Below are positions 51,001 through 60,700 of a stretch of 64,000 bases of DNA, one piece after another (position 1 is the first letter of the stretch; each line of letters begins with the position of its first letter). The translations under genes were made by a program, and so were the position numbers. The stretch spans positions 157,339 to 221,338 of the forward strand of contig NZ_JAAIXZ010000007.1 in the NCBI RefSeq assembly GCF_010894435.1, in the 5' to 3' direction. The notes beneath the pieces are model-generated. The model ran no database searches and had not been told where the DNA came from. It saw only the letters and a program-made list of their open reading frames with translations. Source of the stretch: Pyxidicoccus trucidator. Its GTDB lineage: Bacteria; Myxococcota; Myxococcia; Myxococcales; Myxococcaceae.

Positions 51001-52970
51001 TCCAGCGAGAAGACGCCCGCGAGGCACGCGGCGACGTACTCGCCGAGGCTGTGGCCCACCATGGCGCGAGGCTTCACGCCCCGGGTCATCCACAGCTTCG
51101 CCAGCGCGTACTCGAGGACGAAGAGGGCCGGCTGGGTGAGCGCGGTGCCCTCCAGCTTCTTCGCGGCCTCCGCCTCAGCCTCCGTAGCCGTCTCCGCCTT
51201 CGGCTCCGACGAAGGGGCGGGGTAGAGGACGGTGCGCAGGTCCAGGCCCAGGTGTGGCTTCAGCTTCTCCGCGCAGGTGTCCACCTCGGCGCGGAAGGCG
51301 GGCTCGCTGTCATACAGCTCGCGCGCCATGTTCACGTGCTGCGCGCCCTGGCCGGGGAACATGAAGACCACCGGCCTGTCCCCCACCTCGCGCACGCCGG
51401 TGAGGACGCCCGGGGCGCCGGCCGCCAGCGCCTCCGCGGCCTCCTTCGCGGTGCGGGCCACCAGCGCGCGGCGGTGGTCGAAGTCCTTGCGGCCCACCTG
51501 GAGGGTGAAGGCCACGTCCGCCAGCACCGCGGCCGGGTGCTCGCGCAGCCACGCGGCCAGGTTGTGGGTGGCCGTGTCCAGCGCGGCCTCGCTCCGGGCG
51601 GAGAGGACCAGGAGCTGCGCGGGACGGGAAGCGCCCGAGGCCTCCGCCCTGGGCGCCTCCTCCAGGATGACGTGGGCGTTGGTGCCGCCGAAGCCGAACG
51701 AGCTCACCCCCGCGCGCAGCGGCCCCGCGCCCGCCCACTCCGTCAGCTTCGTGTTGACGGTGAAGGGGCTGTTGGCGAAGTCGATTTGAGGGTTGGGCTG
51801 GGTGAAGTTCAGCATGGGCGGCAGCTTGCGGTGCTGGAGCGACAGCACCGTCTTGATGAAGCCCGCCATGCCCGCGGCCACGTCCAGGTGGCCCACGTTG
51901 CCCTTGGCCGTGCCGAGCCGGCAGAAGCCCTTCTTGTCGGTGCTGGCCCGCCACGCGTTGTTCAGCGCGAGGATTTCAATCGGGTCTCCCAGCGACGTGC
52001 CGGTGCCGTGGGCCTCCAGGTAGCTGATGGCGTCCGCGTCCAGGCCGGCGCACGCCAGCGCTTCCAGGAGCACCTCCGTCTGGCCCTCCACGCCAGGCGC
52101 GGTGAAGGACGCCTTGTTCGCGCCGTCGTTGTTCACCGCCGAGCCGCGCACCACGGCCAGCACGTGGTCGCCGTCCGCCAGCGCGTCTTGGAGGCGCTTG
52201 AGCACCACCACGCCCGCGCCGCTGCCGAAGACGGTGCCCTCCGCCTTCGCGTCGAAGGGCCGCACGTGGCCGTCCGGTGACAGCATGCTGCCCGGCTCGT
52301 AGGTGTAGCCCGCGGGGTGGGGCACGTTGACGGCCGTGGCCGCGGCCAGGGCCATGCGGCACTCGCCCATCAGCAGGCTCTGGCAGGCCAGGTGGATGGC
52401 CACCAGCGAGGTGGAGCACGCCGTCTGCACCATGGTGCTGGGGCCGGTGAGGTTGAGCTTGTACGAGACGCGCGTGGCCAGCGACGACACGTCGTTGCCC
52501 AGCTCCACCAGCAGCCTGTCCTGAGGCTGGAGCGCCGCGCGGTGGGCCAGCAGGTGGAACAGGTACGTGCTGGTGCGGGTGCCGGCGAAGACGGAGATGC
52601 GGTCGCCCGGGTGCTTGTCCGGGTCATAGCCCGCGTGCTCCAGCGCCTCCCACGCGCACTCCAGCAGCAGGCGCTGCTGCGGGTCCATCACCCGCGCCTC
52701 CAGCGGCGTGTAGCCGAAGAGGCCCGCGTCGAAGCGCTCGATGCCGTCCAGCACCGGGGCGGCCTTCACGTAGCGGCCGGAGCCCAGCTCCTCGGCCGTG
52801 ACTCCCGCGGCGCGCAGTTCGTCGTCGGTGAGCGGGACGATGGACTCCACCCCCGCGCACAGGTTCTTCCAGAACTGCTCCACGTCCTTCGCGCCAGGGA
52901 AGCGCCCGGACATGCCGATGACGGCAATGGCCAGTCCTTCGTAGCTCTCGGTCTCGTTGTTGTCGGACAT
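46968..52970 (-). CDS. Type I PKS module with C-terminal sulfotransferase: KS-AT-KR-ACP-ACP*-ST (PKS3)
   Basis: 2000 residues from ATG at 52970; the frame stays open farther upstream, but that part overlaps PKS2 and lacks KS homology, whereas MSDNNE leads directly into the KS. KS about 14-435 (TACSTSL, Cys185), AT about 530-850 (GHSLGE, HAFH; malonyl-type), KR about 1155-1375 with GGLGAVG, Tyr1333 and Asn1337, so probably active. ACP1 has LGGHSL (Ser1479). A second carrier-like fold at about 1545-1620 has Ala1578 where the phosphopantetheine Ser should be. About 1655-1950 is a sulfotransferase-like domain beginning STPRAGSTLFRVMLAGHP, of the type joined to PKS modules in CurM. The last 45 residues carry two copies of a short acidic motif (DEQVAAL...EGNPD). 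Unlike CurM there is no TE after ST; the next protein begins with a condensation domain, three bases after this stop. Sulfation of the beta-hydroxyl made by KR3 is the simplest idea, with elimination a second possibility. Confidence 0.95.
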   Translation of the reverse strand: MSDNNETESYEGLAIAVIGMSGRFPGAKDVEQFWKNLCAGVESIVPLTDDELRAAGVTAEELGSGRYVKAAPVLDGIERFDAGLFGYTPLEARVMDPQQRLLLECAWEALEHAGYDPDKHPGDRISVFAGTRTSTYLFHLLAHRAALQPQDRLLVELGNDVSSLATRVSYKLNLTGPSTMVQTACSTSLVAIHLACQSLLMGECRMALAAATAVNVPHPAGYTYEPGSMLSPDGHVRPFDAKAEGTVFGSGAGVVVLKRLQDALADGDHVLAVVRGSAVNNDGANKASFTAPGVEGQTEVLLEALACAGLDADAISYLEAHGTGTSLGDPIEILALNNAWRASTDKKGFCRLGTAKGNVGHLDVAAGMAGFIKTVLSLQHRKLPPMLNFTQPNPQIDFANSPFTVNTKLTEWAGAGPLRAGVSSFGFGGTNAHVILEEAPRAEASGASRPAQLLVLSARSEAALDTATHNLAAWLREHPAAVLADVAFTLQVGRKDFDHRRALVARTAKEAAEALAAGAPGVLTGVREVGDRPVVFMFPGQGAQHVNMARELYDSEPAFRAEVDTCAEKLKPHLGLDLRTVLYPAPSSEPKAETATEAEAEAAKKLEGTALTQPALFVLEYALAKLWMTRGVKPRAMVGHSLGEYVAACLAGVFSLDDALALVATRGRLMQALPAGAMLAVPLPEAEVTPLLEGRLDLAAVNGPALCVVSGPTDAVDALEAKLSARGVQARRLHTSHAFHSAMMDPILAPFTDAVRRVRLQAPKLPWVSNVTGTWIEAAQATDPAYWARHLRQPVRFAQGLRELLKDAADVLLEVGPGQTLASLARAQPESAGRTVLSTCRHPRKPESDAAKLMGALGELWLAGVPVEWKALYGAERRRRVPLPGYPFERERYWVDPVEGAASQPQQRAPTGKHADVADWFHVPTWKPTAPPALDGEALAKSRCWVLLEDGLGVGDALARRLEAEGRDVVRVRAGTAFAREDARRFVAAPDSQADVLAVLEDLQQQGLPADVVVHLWSLTPPDLAGTGPELFQRLQRDGYYSLLALGQALAKGTRPVRLEVITNRLHDLEGEHQALAEKSPLLTACKVLPQELPHVTARCVEVEVPVPHDPRAERLAGLLVAELGNRSADLLVVLRGTRRYVQAYTPVRLESKGAPVAPLREGGVYLITGGLGAVGLMLADHLAETSKAKLALVGRTALPERSTWDAWLAGHPEDDPVSRRLRRVKALEAKGAQVLVLTADVADAAQLRAAVTQVESRFGALHGVLHTAGVTRGDSPYLSLTDVRREAAETQFGPKVYGTYALEEALRGRVQDFVLLFSSSSSVLGGLAHFTYAAGNQFLDAFAQSRRGQDAPRWVSASWDPWPEETKHTTLRTAMDQYTMTVPEGTEALRRVVQAGLDGQVVVITGDLEPRLRLWVNREAKAPGASPKKAANRVRRGKTAFVAPSTELDKAVAALWSELLGVAEVGLHDDFFDLGGHSLLATQLRNQVQATFKVEPPLRSLFEHPTVAGLSGLIAKELAARDAAPTKPLAEALRTAFPTERPSLLEDWLRRKVAKVTNRAVKDLPANGSLAGLDLDAIGSELEFDLKKELKFQLYPHELREHPSLPDLSRYLLAELERQTDPARFATDVPLSALALRPYRRQASGPKLRAAKKNPGMVFVHSTPRAGSTLFRVMLAGHPRLFCPPELNLLFFESMREWKQNVGFGHEMEWTERGLLWAFMEMLGLDSTAGQAFVDKLVADDASSQAVYGRLQELAGPRLLVDKTPPYAMDPETLWRGEELFDAPKYLFLQRHPLPVMESLVRMRFDRLFGPSLFGSADVDPYAVAETVWAMPNQNLLDFYERIGPERVHQVRYEELVSEPERVMKGVSDFLGLPYDAGMVQPYDGKRERMLGGLGDPNILQHTRIEGERSDAWKRILWPRALAASTRALATRLGYQLPEAAPVARKPAATEARAEQLLENLDQLSDEQVAALLAEMEGNPDQVADEQVAALEGNPDKVA
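46973..47090. repeat. Imperfect direct repeat at the 3' end of PKS3
   Basis: Shared blocks tccgggttgccttcca and gcgccgcgacctgctcgtcgg occur twice, coding for two related acidic DEQVAAL/EGNPD units at the C-terminus. Confidence 0.85.
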
Positions 52971-53019
52971 GATGATTTCTCGTGGGGGGTGTGGGACGGC
53001 GGTGCGCGCGTTCGCGCTG

Positions 53020-56000
53020 CTACCGCTGCCTGCGGTGGAGCCACTGGTTGCGGCGGCCCAGCTCTTCCTTGCGCTTCGCCAGCTTCTCCGCGCGCTCGCG
53101 GGCCGCGGCGTCGCCCTCGCCCAGCAGCTCCGCGAGTGCGCGTGCCGTGGGGCGCTGGTACAGGGTGGCGGCGGGCACCTCCGCCTGCAGGGCCTGCCGG
53201 AGCTGCGCCGAGGCCTGGACGGCGAGGAGCGAGTCGGCGCCCAGCTCGAAGAAGTTGTCGTCGATGCCGATGGGCTCGATGCCCAGCACCCCTTGCAGCA
53301 CGGTGGTGAGGGTGCGCTCCAGCTCATTGCGCGGCGCCACGTAGGCGGAGGGCAGGGCGGGGCGCGGGTGGCTCTTGCGCGCGGTGCCAGGGGCCGGGCC
53401 GGCCTGGGCGGCGGAGCGCACCGACTGCCGGCGTCGCGCGGCGAGGTCCGCCGTGCAGACGGCGATGGGGCCGCCCGAGGCACCCGAGAGGATGCGGCGC
53501 GTGGCGTCCACGCCCTCGGCGGGGCTGAGCGCGAACTTCGCCAGCGCGCCCAGGGCGGAGGCGTCGTCCAGCTTCCACGCGTCCCAGCCCACGCTGTGCC
53601 AGGGCACGGTGCCCGCGTCGGAGCGGGCCTCCGCGAGCGCGTCCATGTACGCGCTGGCCGCCGCGTGCGCCGCCTGCCCCAGGCCGCCCAGCACCGAGGA
53701 CAGCGAGGACATGAGCAGCACGAAGTCCGGCCCGTCCACCGGGAGCGCGGCGGCCAGGGCCCGCAGGCTGGCGAGCCCGGGCTCGAGGTGCGCGGCGCGC
53801 TGCTCGGGGCCCAGGTCCTGGAGGGCTCCCAGCATGGCGCCGCGCAGCCCGCCCGCGGCGTGGATGACGCCGTCGAGCCGGCCGAAGCGCTCCACCGCGC
53901 GGGCCACGGCGTCCTTCAGGTGCTCCACGTGGGTGGCGTCCACCGCGAGCACGAGCACCTCGGCCCCGGCGGCCTCCAGCGCCCGGGCGGCCTCCACCTT
54001 GCGGTGCGTGGCGTCCCGCGGCTCGTGGGTGGCCAGCCACTGCTCCCACTGCTCACGGGGCGGGAAGTCCGGGCCTTCCACCAGCGTGAGGCGTGCGCGG
54101 AACGTGCGCGCCAGCTCCGTGGCCAGCACGTGGCCGGGGCCCTCCAGGCCGTCCGTGACGAGGTACACGCCCCGCTCGCGCAGCGGCCGGCTGGAGGCGG
54201 CGTCCTCTTCCAGCCGCAGCGACTCGAAGGTCCGCACCCAGCGCTGGCGCCCGCGCCAGGCGACCAGCGGCTCCGGCGCGCCCGTGAAGAGCTCCGCGAG
54301 CAGGTGCTCCGCCACGGTGGCGGCCTCGGCGCCAGGGCCGGGCGGAGTCACGTCCACCAGCCGGCAGGTGAGGTGCGGGTGCTCCTGGGGGAGGACGCGG
54401 CAGGGGCCCAGCATCGCCGCCACCTCGGGCAGCAGGACATCCGCGCGCTCCACCTTCGCGGCGCCGCTGGCCACCACGCACAGGTGCCGGAGCTCCGTGG
54501 GGCTCCGGGCGCCCAGGGCCTGCGCGAGCGACAGGAGGCCGTGCAGGCCGGTGTCCGGCGCCTGCGCGCGCGGCACGTTCTCCGCCGTCACGCCCCACAG
54601 GTGCACCACGCCGCCCGCCGTGTGGCCCTGCTGCTGGAGCGCGTCCAGCAGCGCGGCGTAGTCCTCGCGCCGCTGCGGGTCCACGGTGAAGGAACCGTCA
54701 TTCCGCTGGCTGAACTCCGTGCCGGGGACCACGCGGGCCACGGTGTGTCCCGCCGCCACCAGCCGGGCGGCCAGCGCCTCACCCACGCCCGCCTCGTCCG
54801 CGAGCACCAGCCAGCTTCGCACGCTGGCCAGGGGCCCGGAGGCGGCGGCCGCGCGCGGCAGCGGCGCGCGCTTCCACGAAGGCACGTAGAACCAGTCCGC
54901 CGCGTCCGCCTGCTTCTCGGGCGCGGTGGTGGTGGCGCTCGCCGCCGGACGGGCCGCGCCGAGCGCGCCACCGGGCCGGGCGTCAATCCAGTACCGCTGC
55001 CGCTCGAACGGGTAGGTGGGCAGCGGCAGCCGGCGCCGCTGCTCCTTCTTGGCGAAGCCCGCCCAGTCCGGGTGGACGCCGCCCAGCCACAGCCGACCCA
55101 GCGCGGTGAGGAGCACCGTCACGTCGTCGGCGTTCGTCTCACGCGGGTGCCGGGTGCAGGAGAGGGCGATGCGCGCCTCGGCGTCCGGCTGCCGCCGTGC
55201 CAGCGAGGTGAGCGTCGTGCCGGGGCCTACCTCCAGCAGCGCTGTCGCGGGCTGCTGCGCGAGCGTGCGCAGCCCCTCGTCGAAGCGCACCGCCTGCCGG
55301 AGGTGCCGGGCCCAGTACTCGGGGTCCGTGGCCTGCGCCGGCTCAATCCACGTGCCGGTGACGTTGGAGAGGAAGGGCAGCTTCGGCGCGCTGCGCTTCA
55401 CGGCGCGCACCGCGTCCAGGAAGGCCGGGAGGATGGGGTCCATCATCGCGGAGTGGAACGCGTGTGACGTGTGCAGCCTCGCGACGCCCACGCCCAGCGC
55501 CTCCAGCTTCGCCTGGAGCGCCGCCACGGCTTCCTCGGGCCCCGCAACCACGGTGAGGCCCGGGCCGTTGACGGCGGCCAGGGACAGCTCCGGCGTGAGG
55601 TGCGCCCGCAGCCCGGACTCCGGGAGCGGCACGCTCAGCATGGCCCCGGCGGGGAGCGACTGCATGAGCTGCCCGCGCTTCGCCACCAGCGCGAGCGCGT
55701 CCTTCAGCTCGAAGACGCCGGCGAGGCACGCGGCGACGTACTCGCCCACGCTGTGGCCCAGCATGGCCCGGGGCTTCACGCCCCAGGACATCCACAGCCG
55801 CGCCAGCGCGTACTCCACCGCGAAGAGGGCCGGCTGGGTGAGGGCCGTCTGCCCCAGCTTGCGCGCCGCTTCCTCCGCCCCCGCGGCGTCCGGGTAGAGC
55901 ACCGCGCGCAAGTCCAGCCCCAGGTGCGGGAGCAGGTGCAGGGCGCACGCATCCAGGTGCTCGCGGAAGACGGGCTCGGCGTCGTACAGCCCGCGCGCCA

Positions 56001-57672
56001 TGCCCACGTACTGCGAGCCCTGGCCCGGGAAGAGGAAGGCCACCGGCCGGTCCTGCACCTGGGGCGCGTCCGTGAGGCAGCGCGGCGTCCCCTCTGCCTC
56101 CAGCGCGGCGAGCGCGTCGTCGTGGTCCGTGCACACCAGCACGCGGCGGTGCGACATGGGCTGCCGGCCCACCTGGAGCGTGTACGCCACGTCCGCCAGG
56201 GACTGCCCGGGGTGCGCCTTCAAGTGTCCGGCCAGCCGCTGCGTGGCGGCGTCCAGCGCGGTGGCGGAGCGGGCCGACAGCACCAGCACCTGCGCCTTTC
56301 GCGACGGGCCGGAGGGGGGCAGGACGGGCGCTTCCTGGAGGACGACGTGCGCGTTGGTGCCGCCCACGCCGAAGGAGCTGACCCCCGCGCGGCGCGGGTG
56401 CTTCGGGTGCGCCGGCCAGGGCTCCAGCTTCGCGTTGACGTAGAAGGGGCTGCTGTCGAAGTCGATTTCCGGGCTGGGCTGCTCGAAGTGGAGGGTGGGC
56501 GGCAGCTCGCGGTGCTCCAGCGAGAGCACGGCCTTGATGAGACTCGAGACGCCGGCCGCGTTCGCCAGGTGGCCGATGTTCGTCTTCACCGAGCCGATGG
56601 GAATCCTGCGCGGCGGTGTTGCGGCCGGGGTGGCCGGGGCCTTGCGGGGGCGGAAGGCCTTGGTGAGCGCGCGCACCTCGATGGGGTCTCCCATCTTCGT
56701 GCCCGTGCCGTGGGCCTCCACGTAGCCGATGCTCTCCGGCTCCACGCCAGCGGCGCCCAGGGCCTCGCTGATGACGGCGGCCTGGCCCTCCACGCCCGGC
56801 GCGGTGTAGCCGACCTTCACCGCGCCATCGTTGTTGATGGCGGAGCCCTTGATGACCGCGTGGATGGAGTCGCCGTCCTCCAGCGCGTCCGCGAGGCGCT
56901 TGAGCACCACCACGCCCGCGCCGCTGCCGAACACCGTGCCGTCCGCCTTCGCGTCGAAGGCGCGGCAGTGCCCGTCCGGCGAGACGATGCCGCCGGGCAG
57001 GTAGCGGTAGCCCTCCGGGTGCTTCACGTGCACGGAGACGCCGCCGGCCAGCGCGACGTCACACTCCTCGTTGAGCAGGCTCTGGCAGGCGACATGCGTG
57101 GCCACCAGGGAGGTGGAGCAGGCGCTGAGGATGGAGTAGCCGGGCCCGCGCAGGTTGAGCTTGTACGCGACACGGGTGGTCAGGAAGTCGCCCCCGTTGG
57201 CCACGTCAATCTGCACCTGGTCCAGCATGCTGAGCTGGTCCGCGTTGGGCACCAGGTTGTGCAGCAGGTACGTGTTCGTCGGCGCGCCGCCGAAGACGCC
57301 GATGGCGCCCTTGAAGTCTCCGGAGCTCCCGGGCGCGTAGCCCGCGTGCTCCAGCGCCTCCCAGCAGCACTCCAGGAAGACGCGGTGCTGCGGGTCCATC
57401 AGCTCCGCCTCTCGGGGCGTGTAGCCGAAGAAGCCCGCGTCGAAGAGCTCCATGCCCTCCAGCGCCGCGGTCGCCTTCACCCACGACGCGTCCTGGCGCA
57501 GGGCCGCGTCCAGGCCCAGCGCGTCCAGCTCCGCGTCCGCCAGGGGGCGGATGGACTCCACGCCCTCGCGCAGGTTGCGCCAGAAGGTGTCGAGGTCGGG
57601 CGCTCCGGGGAAGCGTCCCGTCATGCCGATGATGGCGATGTCCTGCTCGTCGGCGGCGATGTCGGAGGGCAT
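53020..57672 (-). CDS. Type I PKS module KS-AT-KR(inactive)-ACP (PKS2)
   Basis: 1550 residues. KS about 10-435 with intact SACSTSL (Cys185) and EAHGTG. AT about 530-830 with GHSVGE and HAFH, so malonyl-CoA is the likely extender. KR-like region about 1165-1370, ACP about 1440-1510 with LGADSL (Ser1481). The KR is almost certainly dead: the NADPH loop reads TDGLEGPG instead of TGGLGxxG, the catalytic Tyr is His1336 (CAC, 53665-53667), and the catalytic Asn position is Ser1340. The module should therefore leave a beta-keto group. No DH or ER is present. The tail RERAEKLAKRKEELGRRNQW is a charged helix resembling PKS C-terminal docking segments. The gene starts 58 bp after PKS1 with an AGGA ribosome binding site seven bases before ATG. 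Confidence 0.95.
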   Translation of the reverse strand: MPSDIAADEQDIAIIGMTGRFPGAPDLDTFWRNLREGVESIRPLADAELDALGLDAALRQDASWVKATAALEGMELFDAGFFGYTPREAELMDPQHRVFLECCWEALEHAGYAPGSSGDFKGAIGVFGGAPTNTYLLHNLVPNADQLSMLDQVQIDVANGGDFLTTRVAYKLNLRGPGYSILSACSTSLVATHVACQSLLNEECDVALAGGVSVHVKHPEGYRYLPGGIVSPDGHCRAFDAKADGTVFGSGAGVVVLKRLADALEDGDSIHAVIKGSAINNDGAVKVGYTAPGVEGQAAVISEALGAAGVEPESIGYVEAHGTGTKMGDPIEVRALTKAFRPRKAPATPAATPPRRIPIGSVKTNIGHLANAAGVSSLIKAVLSLEHRELPPTLHFEQPSPEIDFDSSPFYVNAKLEPWPAHPKHPRRAGVSSFGVGGTNAHVVLQEAPVLPPSGPSRKAQVLVLSARSATALDAATQRLAGHLKAHPGQSLADVAYTLQVGRQPMSHRRVLVCTDHDDALAALEAEGTPRCLTDAPQVQDRPVAFLFPGQGSQYVGMARGLYDAEPVFREHLDACALHLLPHLGLDLRAVLYPDAAGAEEAARKLGQTALTQPALFAVEYALARLWMSWGVKPRAMLGHSVGEYVAACLAGVFELKDALALVAKRGQLMQSLPAGAMLSVPLPESGLRAHLTPELSLAAVNGPGLTVVAGPEEAVAALQAKLEALGVGVARLHTSHAFHSAMMDPILPAFLDAVRAVKRSAPKLPFLSNVTGTWIEPAQATDPEYWARHLRQAVRFDEGLRTLAQQPATALLEVGPGTTLTSLARRQPDAEARIALSCTRHPRETNADDVTVLLTALGRLWLGGVHPDWAGFAKKEQRRRLPLPTYPFERQRYWIDARPGGALGAARPAASATTTAPEKQADAADWFYVPSWKRAPLPRAAAASGPLASVRSWLVLADEAGVGEALAARLVAAGHTVARVVPGTEFSQRNDGSFTVDPQRREDYAALLDALQQQGHTAGGVVHLWGVTAENVPRAQAPDTGLHGLLSLAQALGARSPTELRHLCVVASGAAKVERADVLLPEVAAMLGPCRVLPQEHPHLTCRLVDVTPPGPGAEAATVAEHLLAELFTGAPEPLVAWRGRQRWVRTFESLRLEEDAASSRPLRERGVYLVTDGLEGPGHVLATELARTFRARLTLVEGPDFPPREQWEQWLATHEPRDATHRKVEAARALEAAGAEVLVLAVDATHVEHLKDAVARAVERFGRLDGVIHAAGGLRGAMLGALQDLGPEQRAAHLEPGLASLRALAAALPVDGPDFVLLMSSLSSVLGGLGQAAHAAASAYMDALAEARSDAGTVPWHSVGWDAWKLDDASALGALAKFALSPAEGVDATRRILSGASGGPIAVCTADLAARRRQSVRSAAQAGPAPGTARKSHPRPALPSAYVAPRNELERTLTTVLQGVLGIEPIGIDDNFFELGADSLLAVQASAQLRQALQAEVPAATLYQRPTARALAELLGEGDAAARERAEKLAKRKEELGRRNQWLHRRQR

Positions 57673-57730
57673 GGCGACTTCCTGAGGGGGGACAGCGGGT
57701 TCCGCGGGGGGACGGCTCAGTTGCTACGGC

Positions 57731-60700
57731 TCAGCTCTCTTCTTCGGAGGTGTCGTCGGACGCCCCGCCCTGGCGCGCGGCCCGGCGGGCGCGACGGCGC
57801 GCACCCCGGTCCAGGCTGGCGTCCTCGTCCTCGGCGGGCGCCGCGTCGGGCGGCAGGGTGGCGGCCTTGATGAGCTTCGCCAGCGCCTGCACCGTGGGGC
57901 CCTCGTAGAGGCTGACGGCGGGGATGGAGACCTGGAACTGCTCGCGCACCCGGGCGATGAGCTTGATGCCCACCAGCGAGTTGCCGCCCAGCTCGAAGAA
58001 GCTGTCGTGGACGCCCACCTGGGAGATGCCCAGCGTGGACTCCCACAGGCGCGCAATCGACTCCTCCAGCGCGTCGCGGGGCGCCACGTACGGGTTCTGC
58101 AGCGTGGGGCGCGGGGTGCGGTCCGCCGCTCCGGCGTCCACCTGCACCATCGCGGCGCGGGCGCCTTCCGGCTTCGCCTGCTCCTGCTCCGGACGCGTCC
58201 AGCGCGCGGCGCGGGCGGACAGGGAGCTGGTGGCCACGGCCACCTGGCCCACCACGCCCAGCCCGAGCAGGTGCTCGAAGGCGCGGGCGCCCTCGTCCGC
58301 GGAGATGGCCAGCGCGCCGAACGGGGTGGTCGCCGCCAGCGGCGAGGCCGAGCCCTCCTCGAAGCGCCACGCGTCCCAGCCCACGCTCGTCCACGGCACC
58401 GGCGACTGCTGCGTGTGCCTCGCGGCGAACGCGTCCATGAAGCCCGTGGCCGCCGTGTACGAGGCCAGCCCCAGGCCGCCCAGCACCGCCGCCAGCGACG
58501 AGGCCAGGTGGCAGAAGTCGAGCTGCCGGCCCGCCAGCGCCTCCTCCAGCGCGTACAGGCCCTGGATGCGGCTCTGGAAGTGGTGGCGCACGTCCTCCGG
58601 GCGCGTGTCGGGGATGACGCGGAAGAGCGCCGGGTCCACGTCACCCGCCGCGTACACCACGCCGTGCAGCGCGCCGAAGCGCGACACCGCCGCGTCCACG
58701 GCCGCGCCGAGCTGCGCGCGGTCCGCCACGTCGGCGGCCACCGTGTGCACCTCGGAGCCCAGCGCCTCCAGCTCCCGCACCTTGTGGATGCGGCGGCTGA
58801 TGGCGTCCGTGGCTCCGTGCGACGTCAGCCAGTCGTCCCAGCCGGAGCGCTCGGGCAGGGCGGTGCGGCCGGCGAGGACGAGCTTCGCCTTCACCTTCCG
58901 GGCGATGGCCCGTGCGTGCGCGGTGCCCAGGGTTCCGAAGCCGCCCAGCAGCAGGTACACGCCGCCCTCGCGCAGGGGCGTGGACTCCGGGCGGTGCGCG
59001 TCCTGGGGCACGGGCTCGAAGGCCTGCACGTGGCGCTGGCCGCCCCGGTACGCGACGGCGGCCTCCGCGCGGGAGGCGGCGGCGCACTCGGCGAGCAGCG
59101 CGTCCGCCAGCGCGGCCTCCTGCCAGCTCCCCGCCAGCGGGAGGACGACGTCCACCGAGCGGCAGGCGAGGTGCGGATACTCCTGGGGGATGACGCGGCA
59201 GGGGCCCAGCACCGTGGCCCACTCCGGACGGGGCAGCTCGTCCGCGAGCGCCTGCATGCGGTGGGTGACGGCCACCAGCGACACGGGCGCCGCGCCATCG
59301 CGACGGCCGAGCGCCTGCGCCAGGAACAGGAGGCTGGAGAAGCCCCGCTCCAGCGCCAGGTCGAGCATCGCCGCGCCGGAGGACTCCTCCGGCACCGCGC
59401 CCCAGAGGTGGAGGATGCGGTCCGGCGCGAAGCCGTCCGCGGTGAGGGACTCCAGCAGCGACGCGTAGCCCGCGGCGTCGCGAGGGTCCACCGTCCACTG
59501 GCGCGAGGCGACCTGCGCGGTGCGCGGGCCCGGCGTGAAGAGGATGACCTCCTGGCCCGCCTCGGCGAGCCGCTTCGCCACCCGGGCGCCCAGGCTGTCC
59601 TCGGTGCCCGGCGTGAAGAGCCACCAGCAGGACTTCGTTCGCGCCCACGGGCCCGAGGCCAGCGGCACCGTGCGCTTCCACGTGGGGAGGTAGAACCAGC
59701 GCGAGACGTCCTGCTTCGGGTCCGCTCCGGCGGTGGCGTCGGCGAGGGCCCGGCCCGCGTCGGGCGAGGGCTTCTTCGGCTCCACCCAGAACTTCTGGCG
59801 CTCGAAGGGCGCGGTGGGCAGGGGGATGCGGCGGCGGCGCTCACCGTCGAGGAAGGCGTCCCAGTCCGCCTCCACGCCCGCCAGCCACAGCCGGCCCAGG
59901 GCGCCGAGGAGGACCTCCATGTCCGGCTGCGACTCCTTCGGGTGGCGCAGCGAGGTGATGAAGGCGTGCCGCGCGCCCTTCGCCGGGTGCTGGCGCGACA
60001 GCGTGGCCAGCGTGTTGCCGGGGCCCACCTCCAGGAGGATGGCGTCCGCGTCCTTCAGCAATTCGCCCACGCCGTCCGCGAAGCGCACCGCGCCGCGCAG
60101 GTGCTTCGCCCAGTAGTCCGGGCTGGTGGCCTCCTCGGTGGTAATCCACTTGCCGGTGACGTTGGACAGGTACGGCACCTGGGGCGCGTGGCGCTTCACC
60201 TTCCGCACCGCGTCGCGGAAGGCGTCCAGGATGGGGTCCATCATCGCCGAGTGGAACGCGTGCGACGTGTGCAGCGGCGTGGTGGGCACCTTCCGGAAGG
60301 CGAGCTGCTCTTCGAAGGAGGACACCGCCGCCGCCGGCCCCGCCACCACGCAGGTGGTGGGGCTGTTCACCGAGGCAATCGACAGCTCCGGGGGCAGCAG
60401 GCCCGCCACCTCGGACTCGGGCAGGGACACGGCCAGCATGGCGCCCGCGGGCATGCCCTGCATCAGCCGGCCGCGCGCGGCCACCAGCGCCAGCGCGTCG
60501 TCCAGCGAGAAGACGCCCGCGAGGCAGGCCGCGACGTACTCGCCGATGCTGTGGCCCAGCATGGCGCGCGGCTTCACGCCCCAGGACATCCACAGCTTCG
60601 CCAGCGCGTACTCGACGACGAAGAGGGCCGGCTGGGTGAGGGCCGTCTGCTTCAGGCGCTCCGTCGCGGCCTCCCGCTGCGCCGCGGGCGGGTACAGCAC

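Noticed and set aside
52971..53483. Upstream extension of the PKS3 reading frame
   Set aside because: It overlaps the end of PKS2 in another frame and has no KS-like sequence; ATG at 52970 leads directly into the KS.
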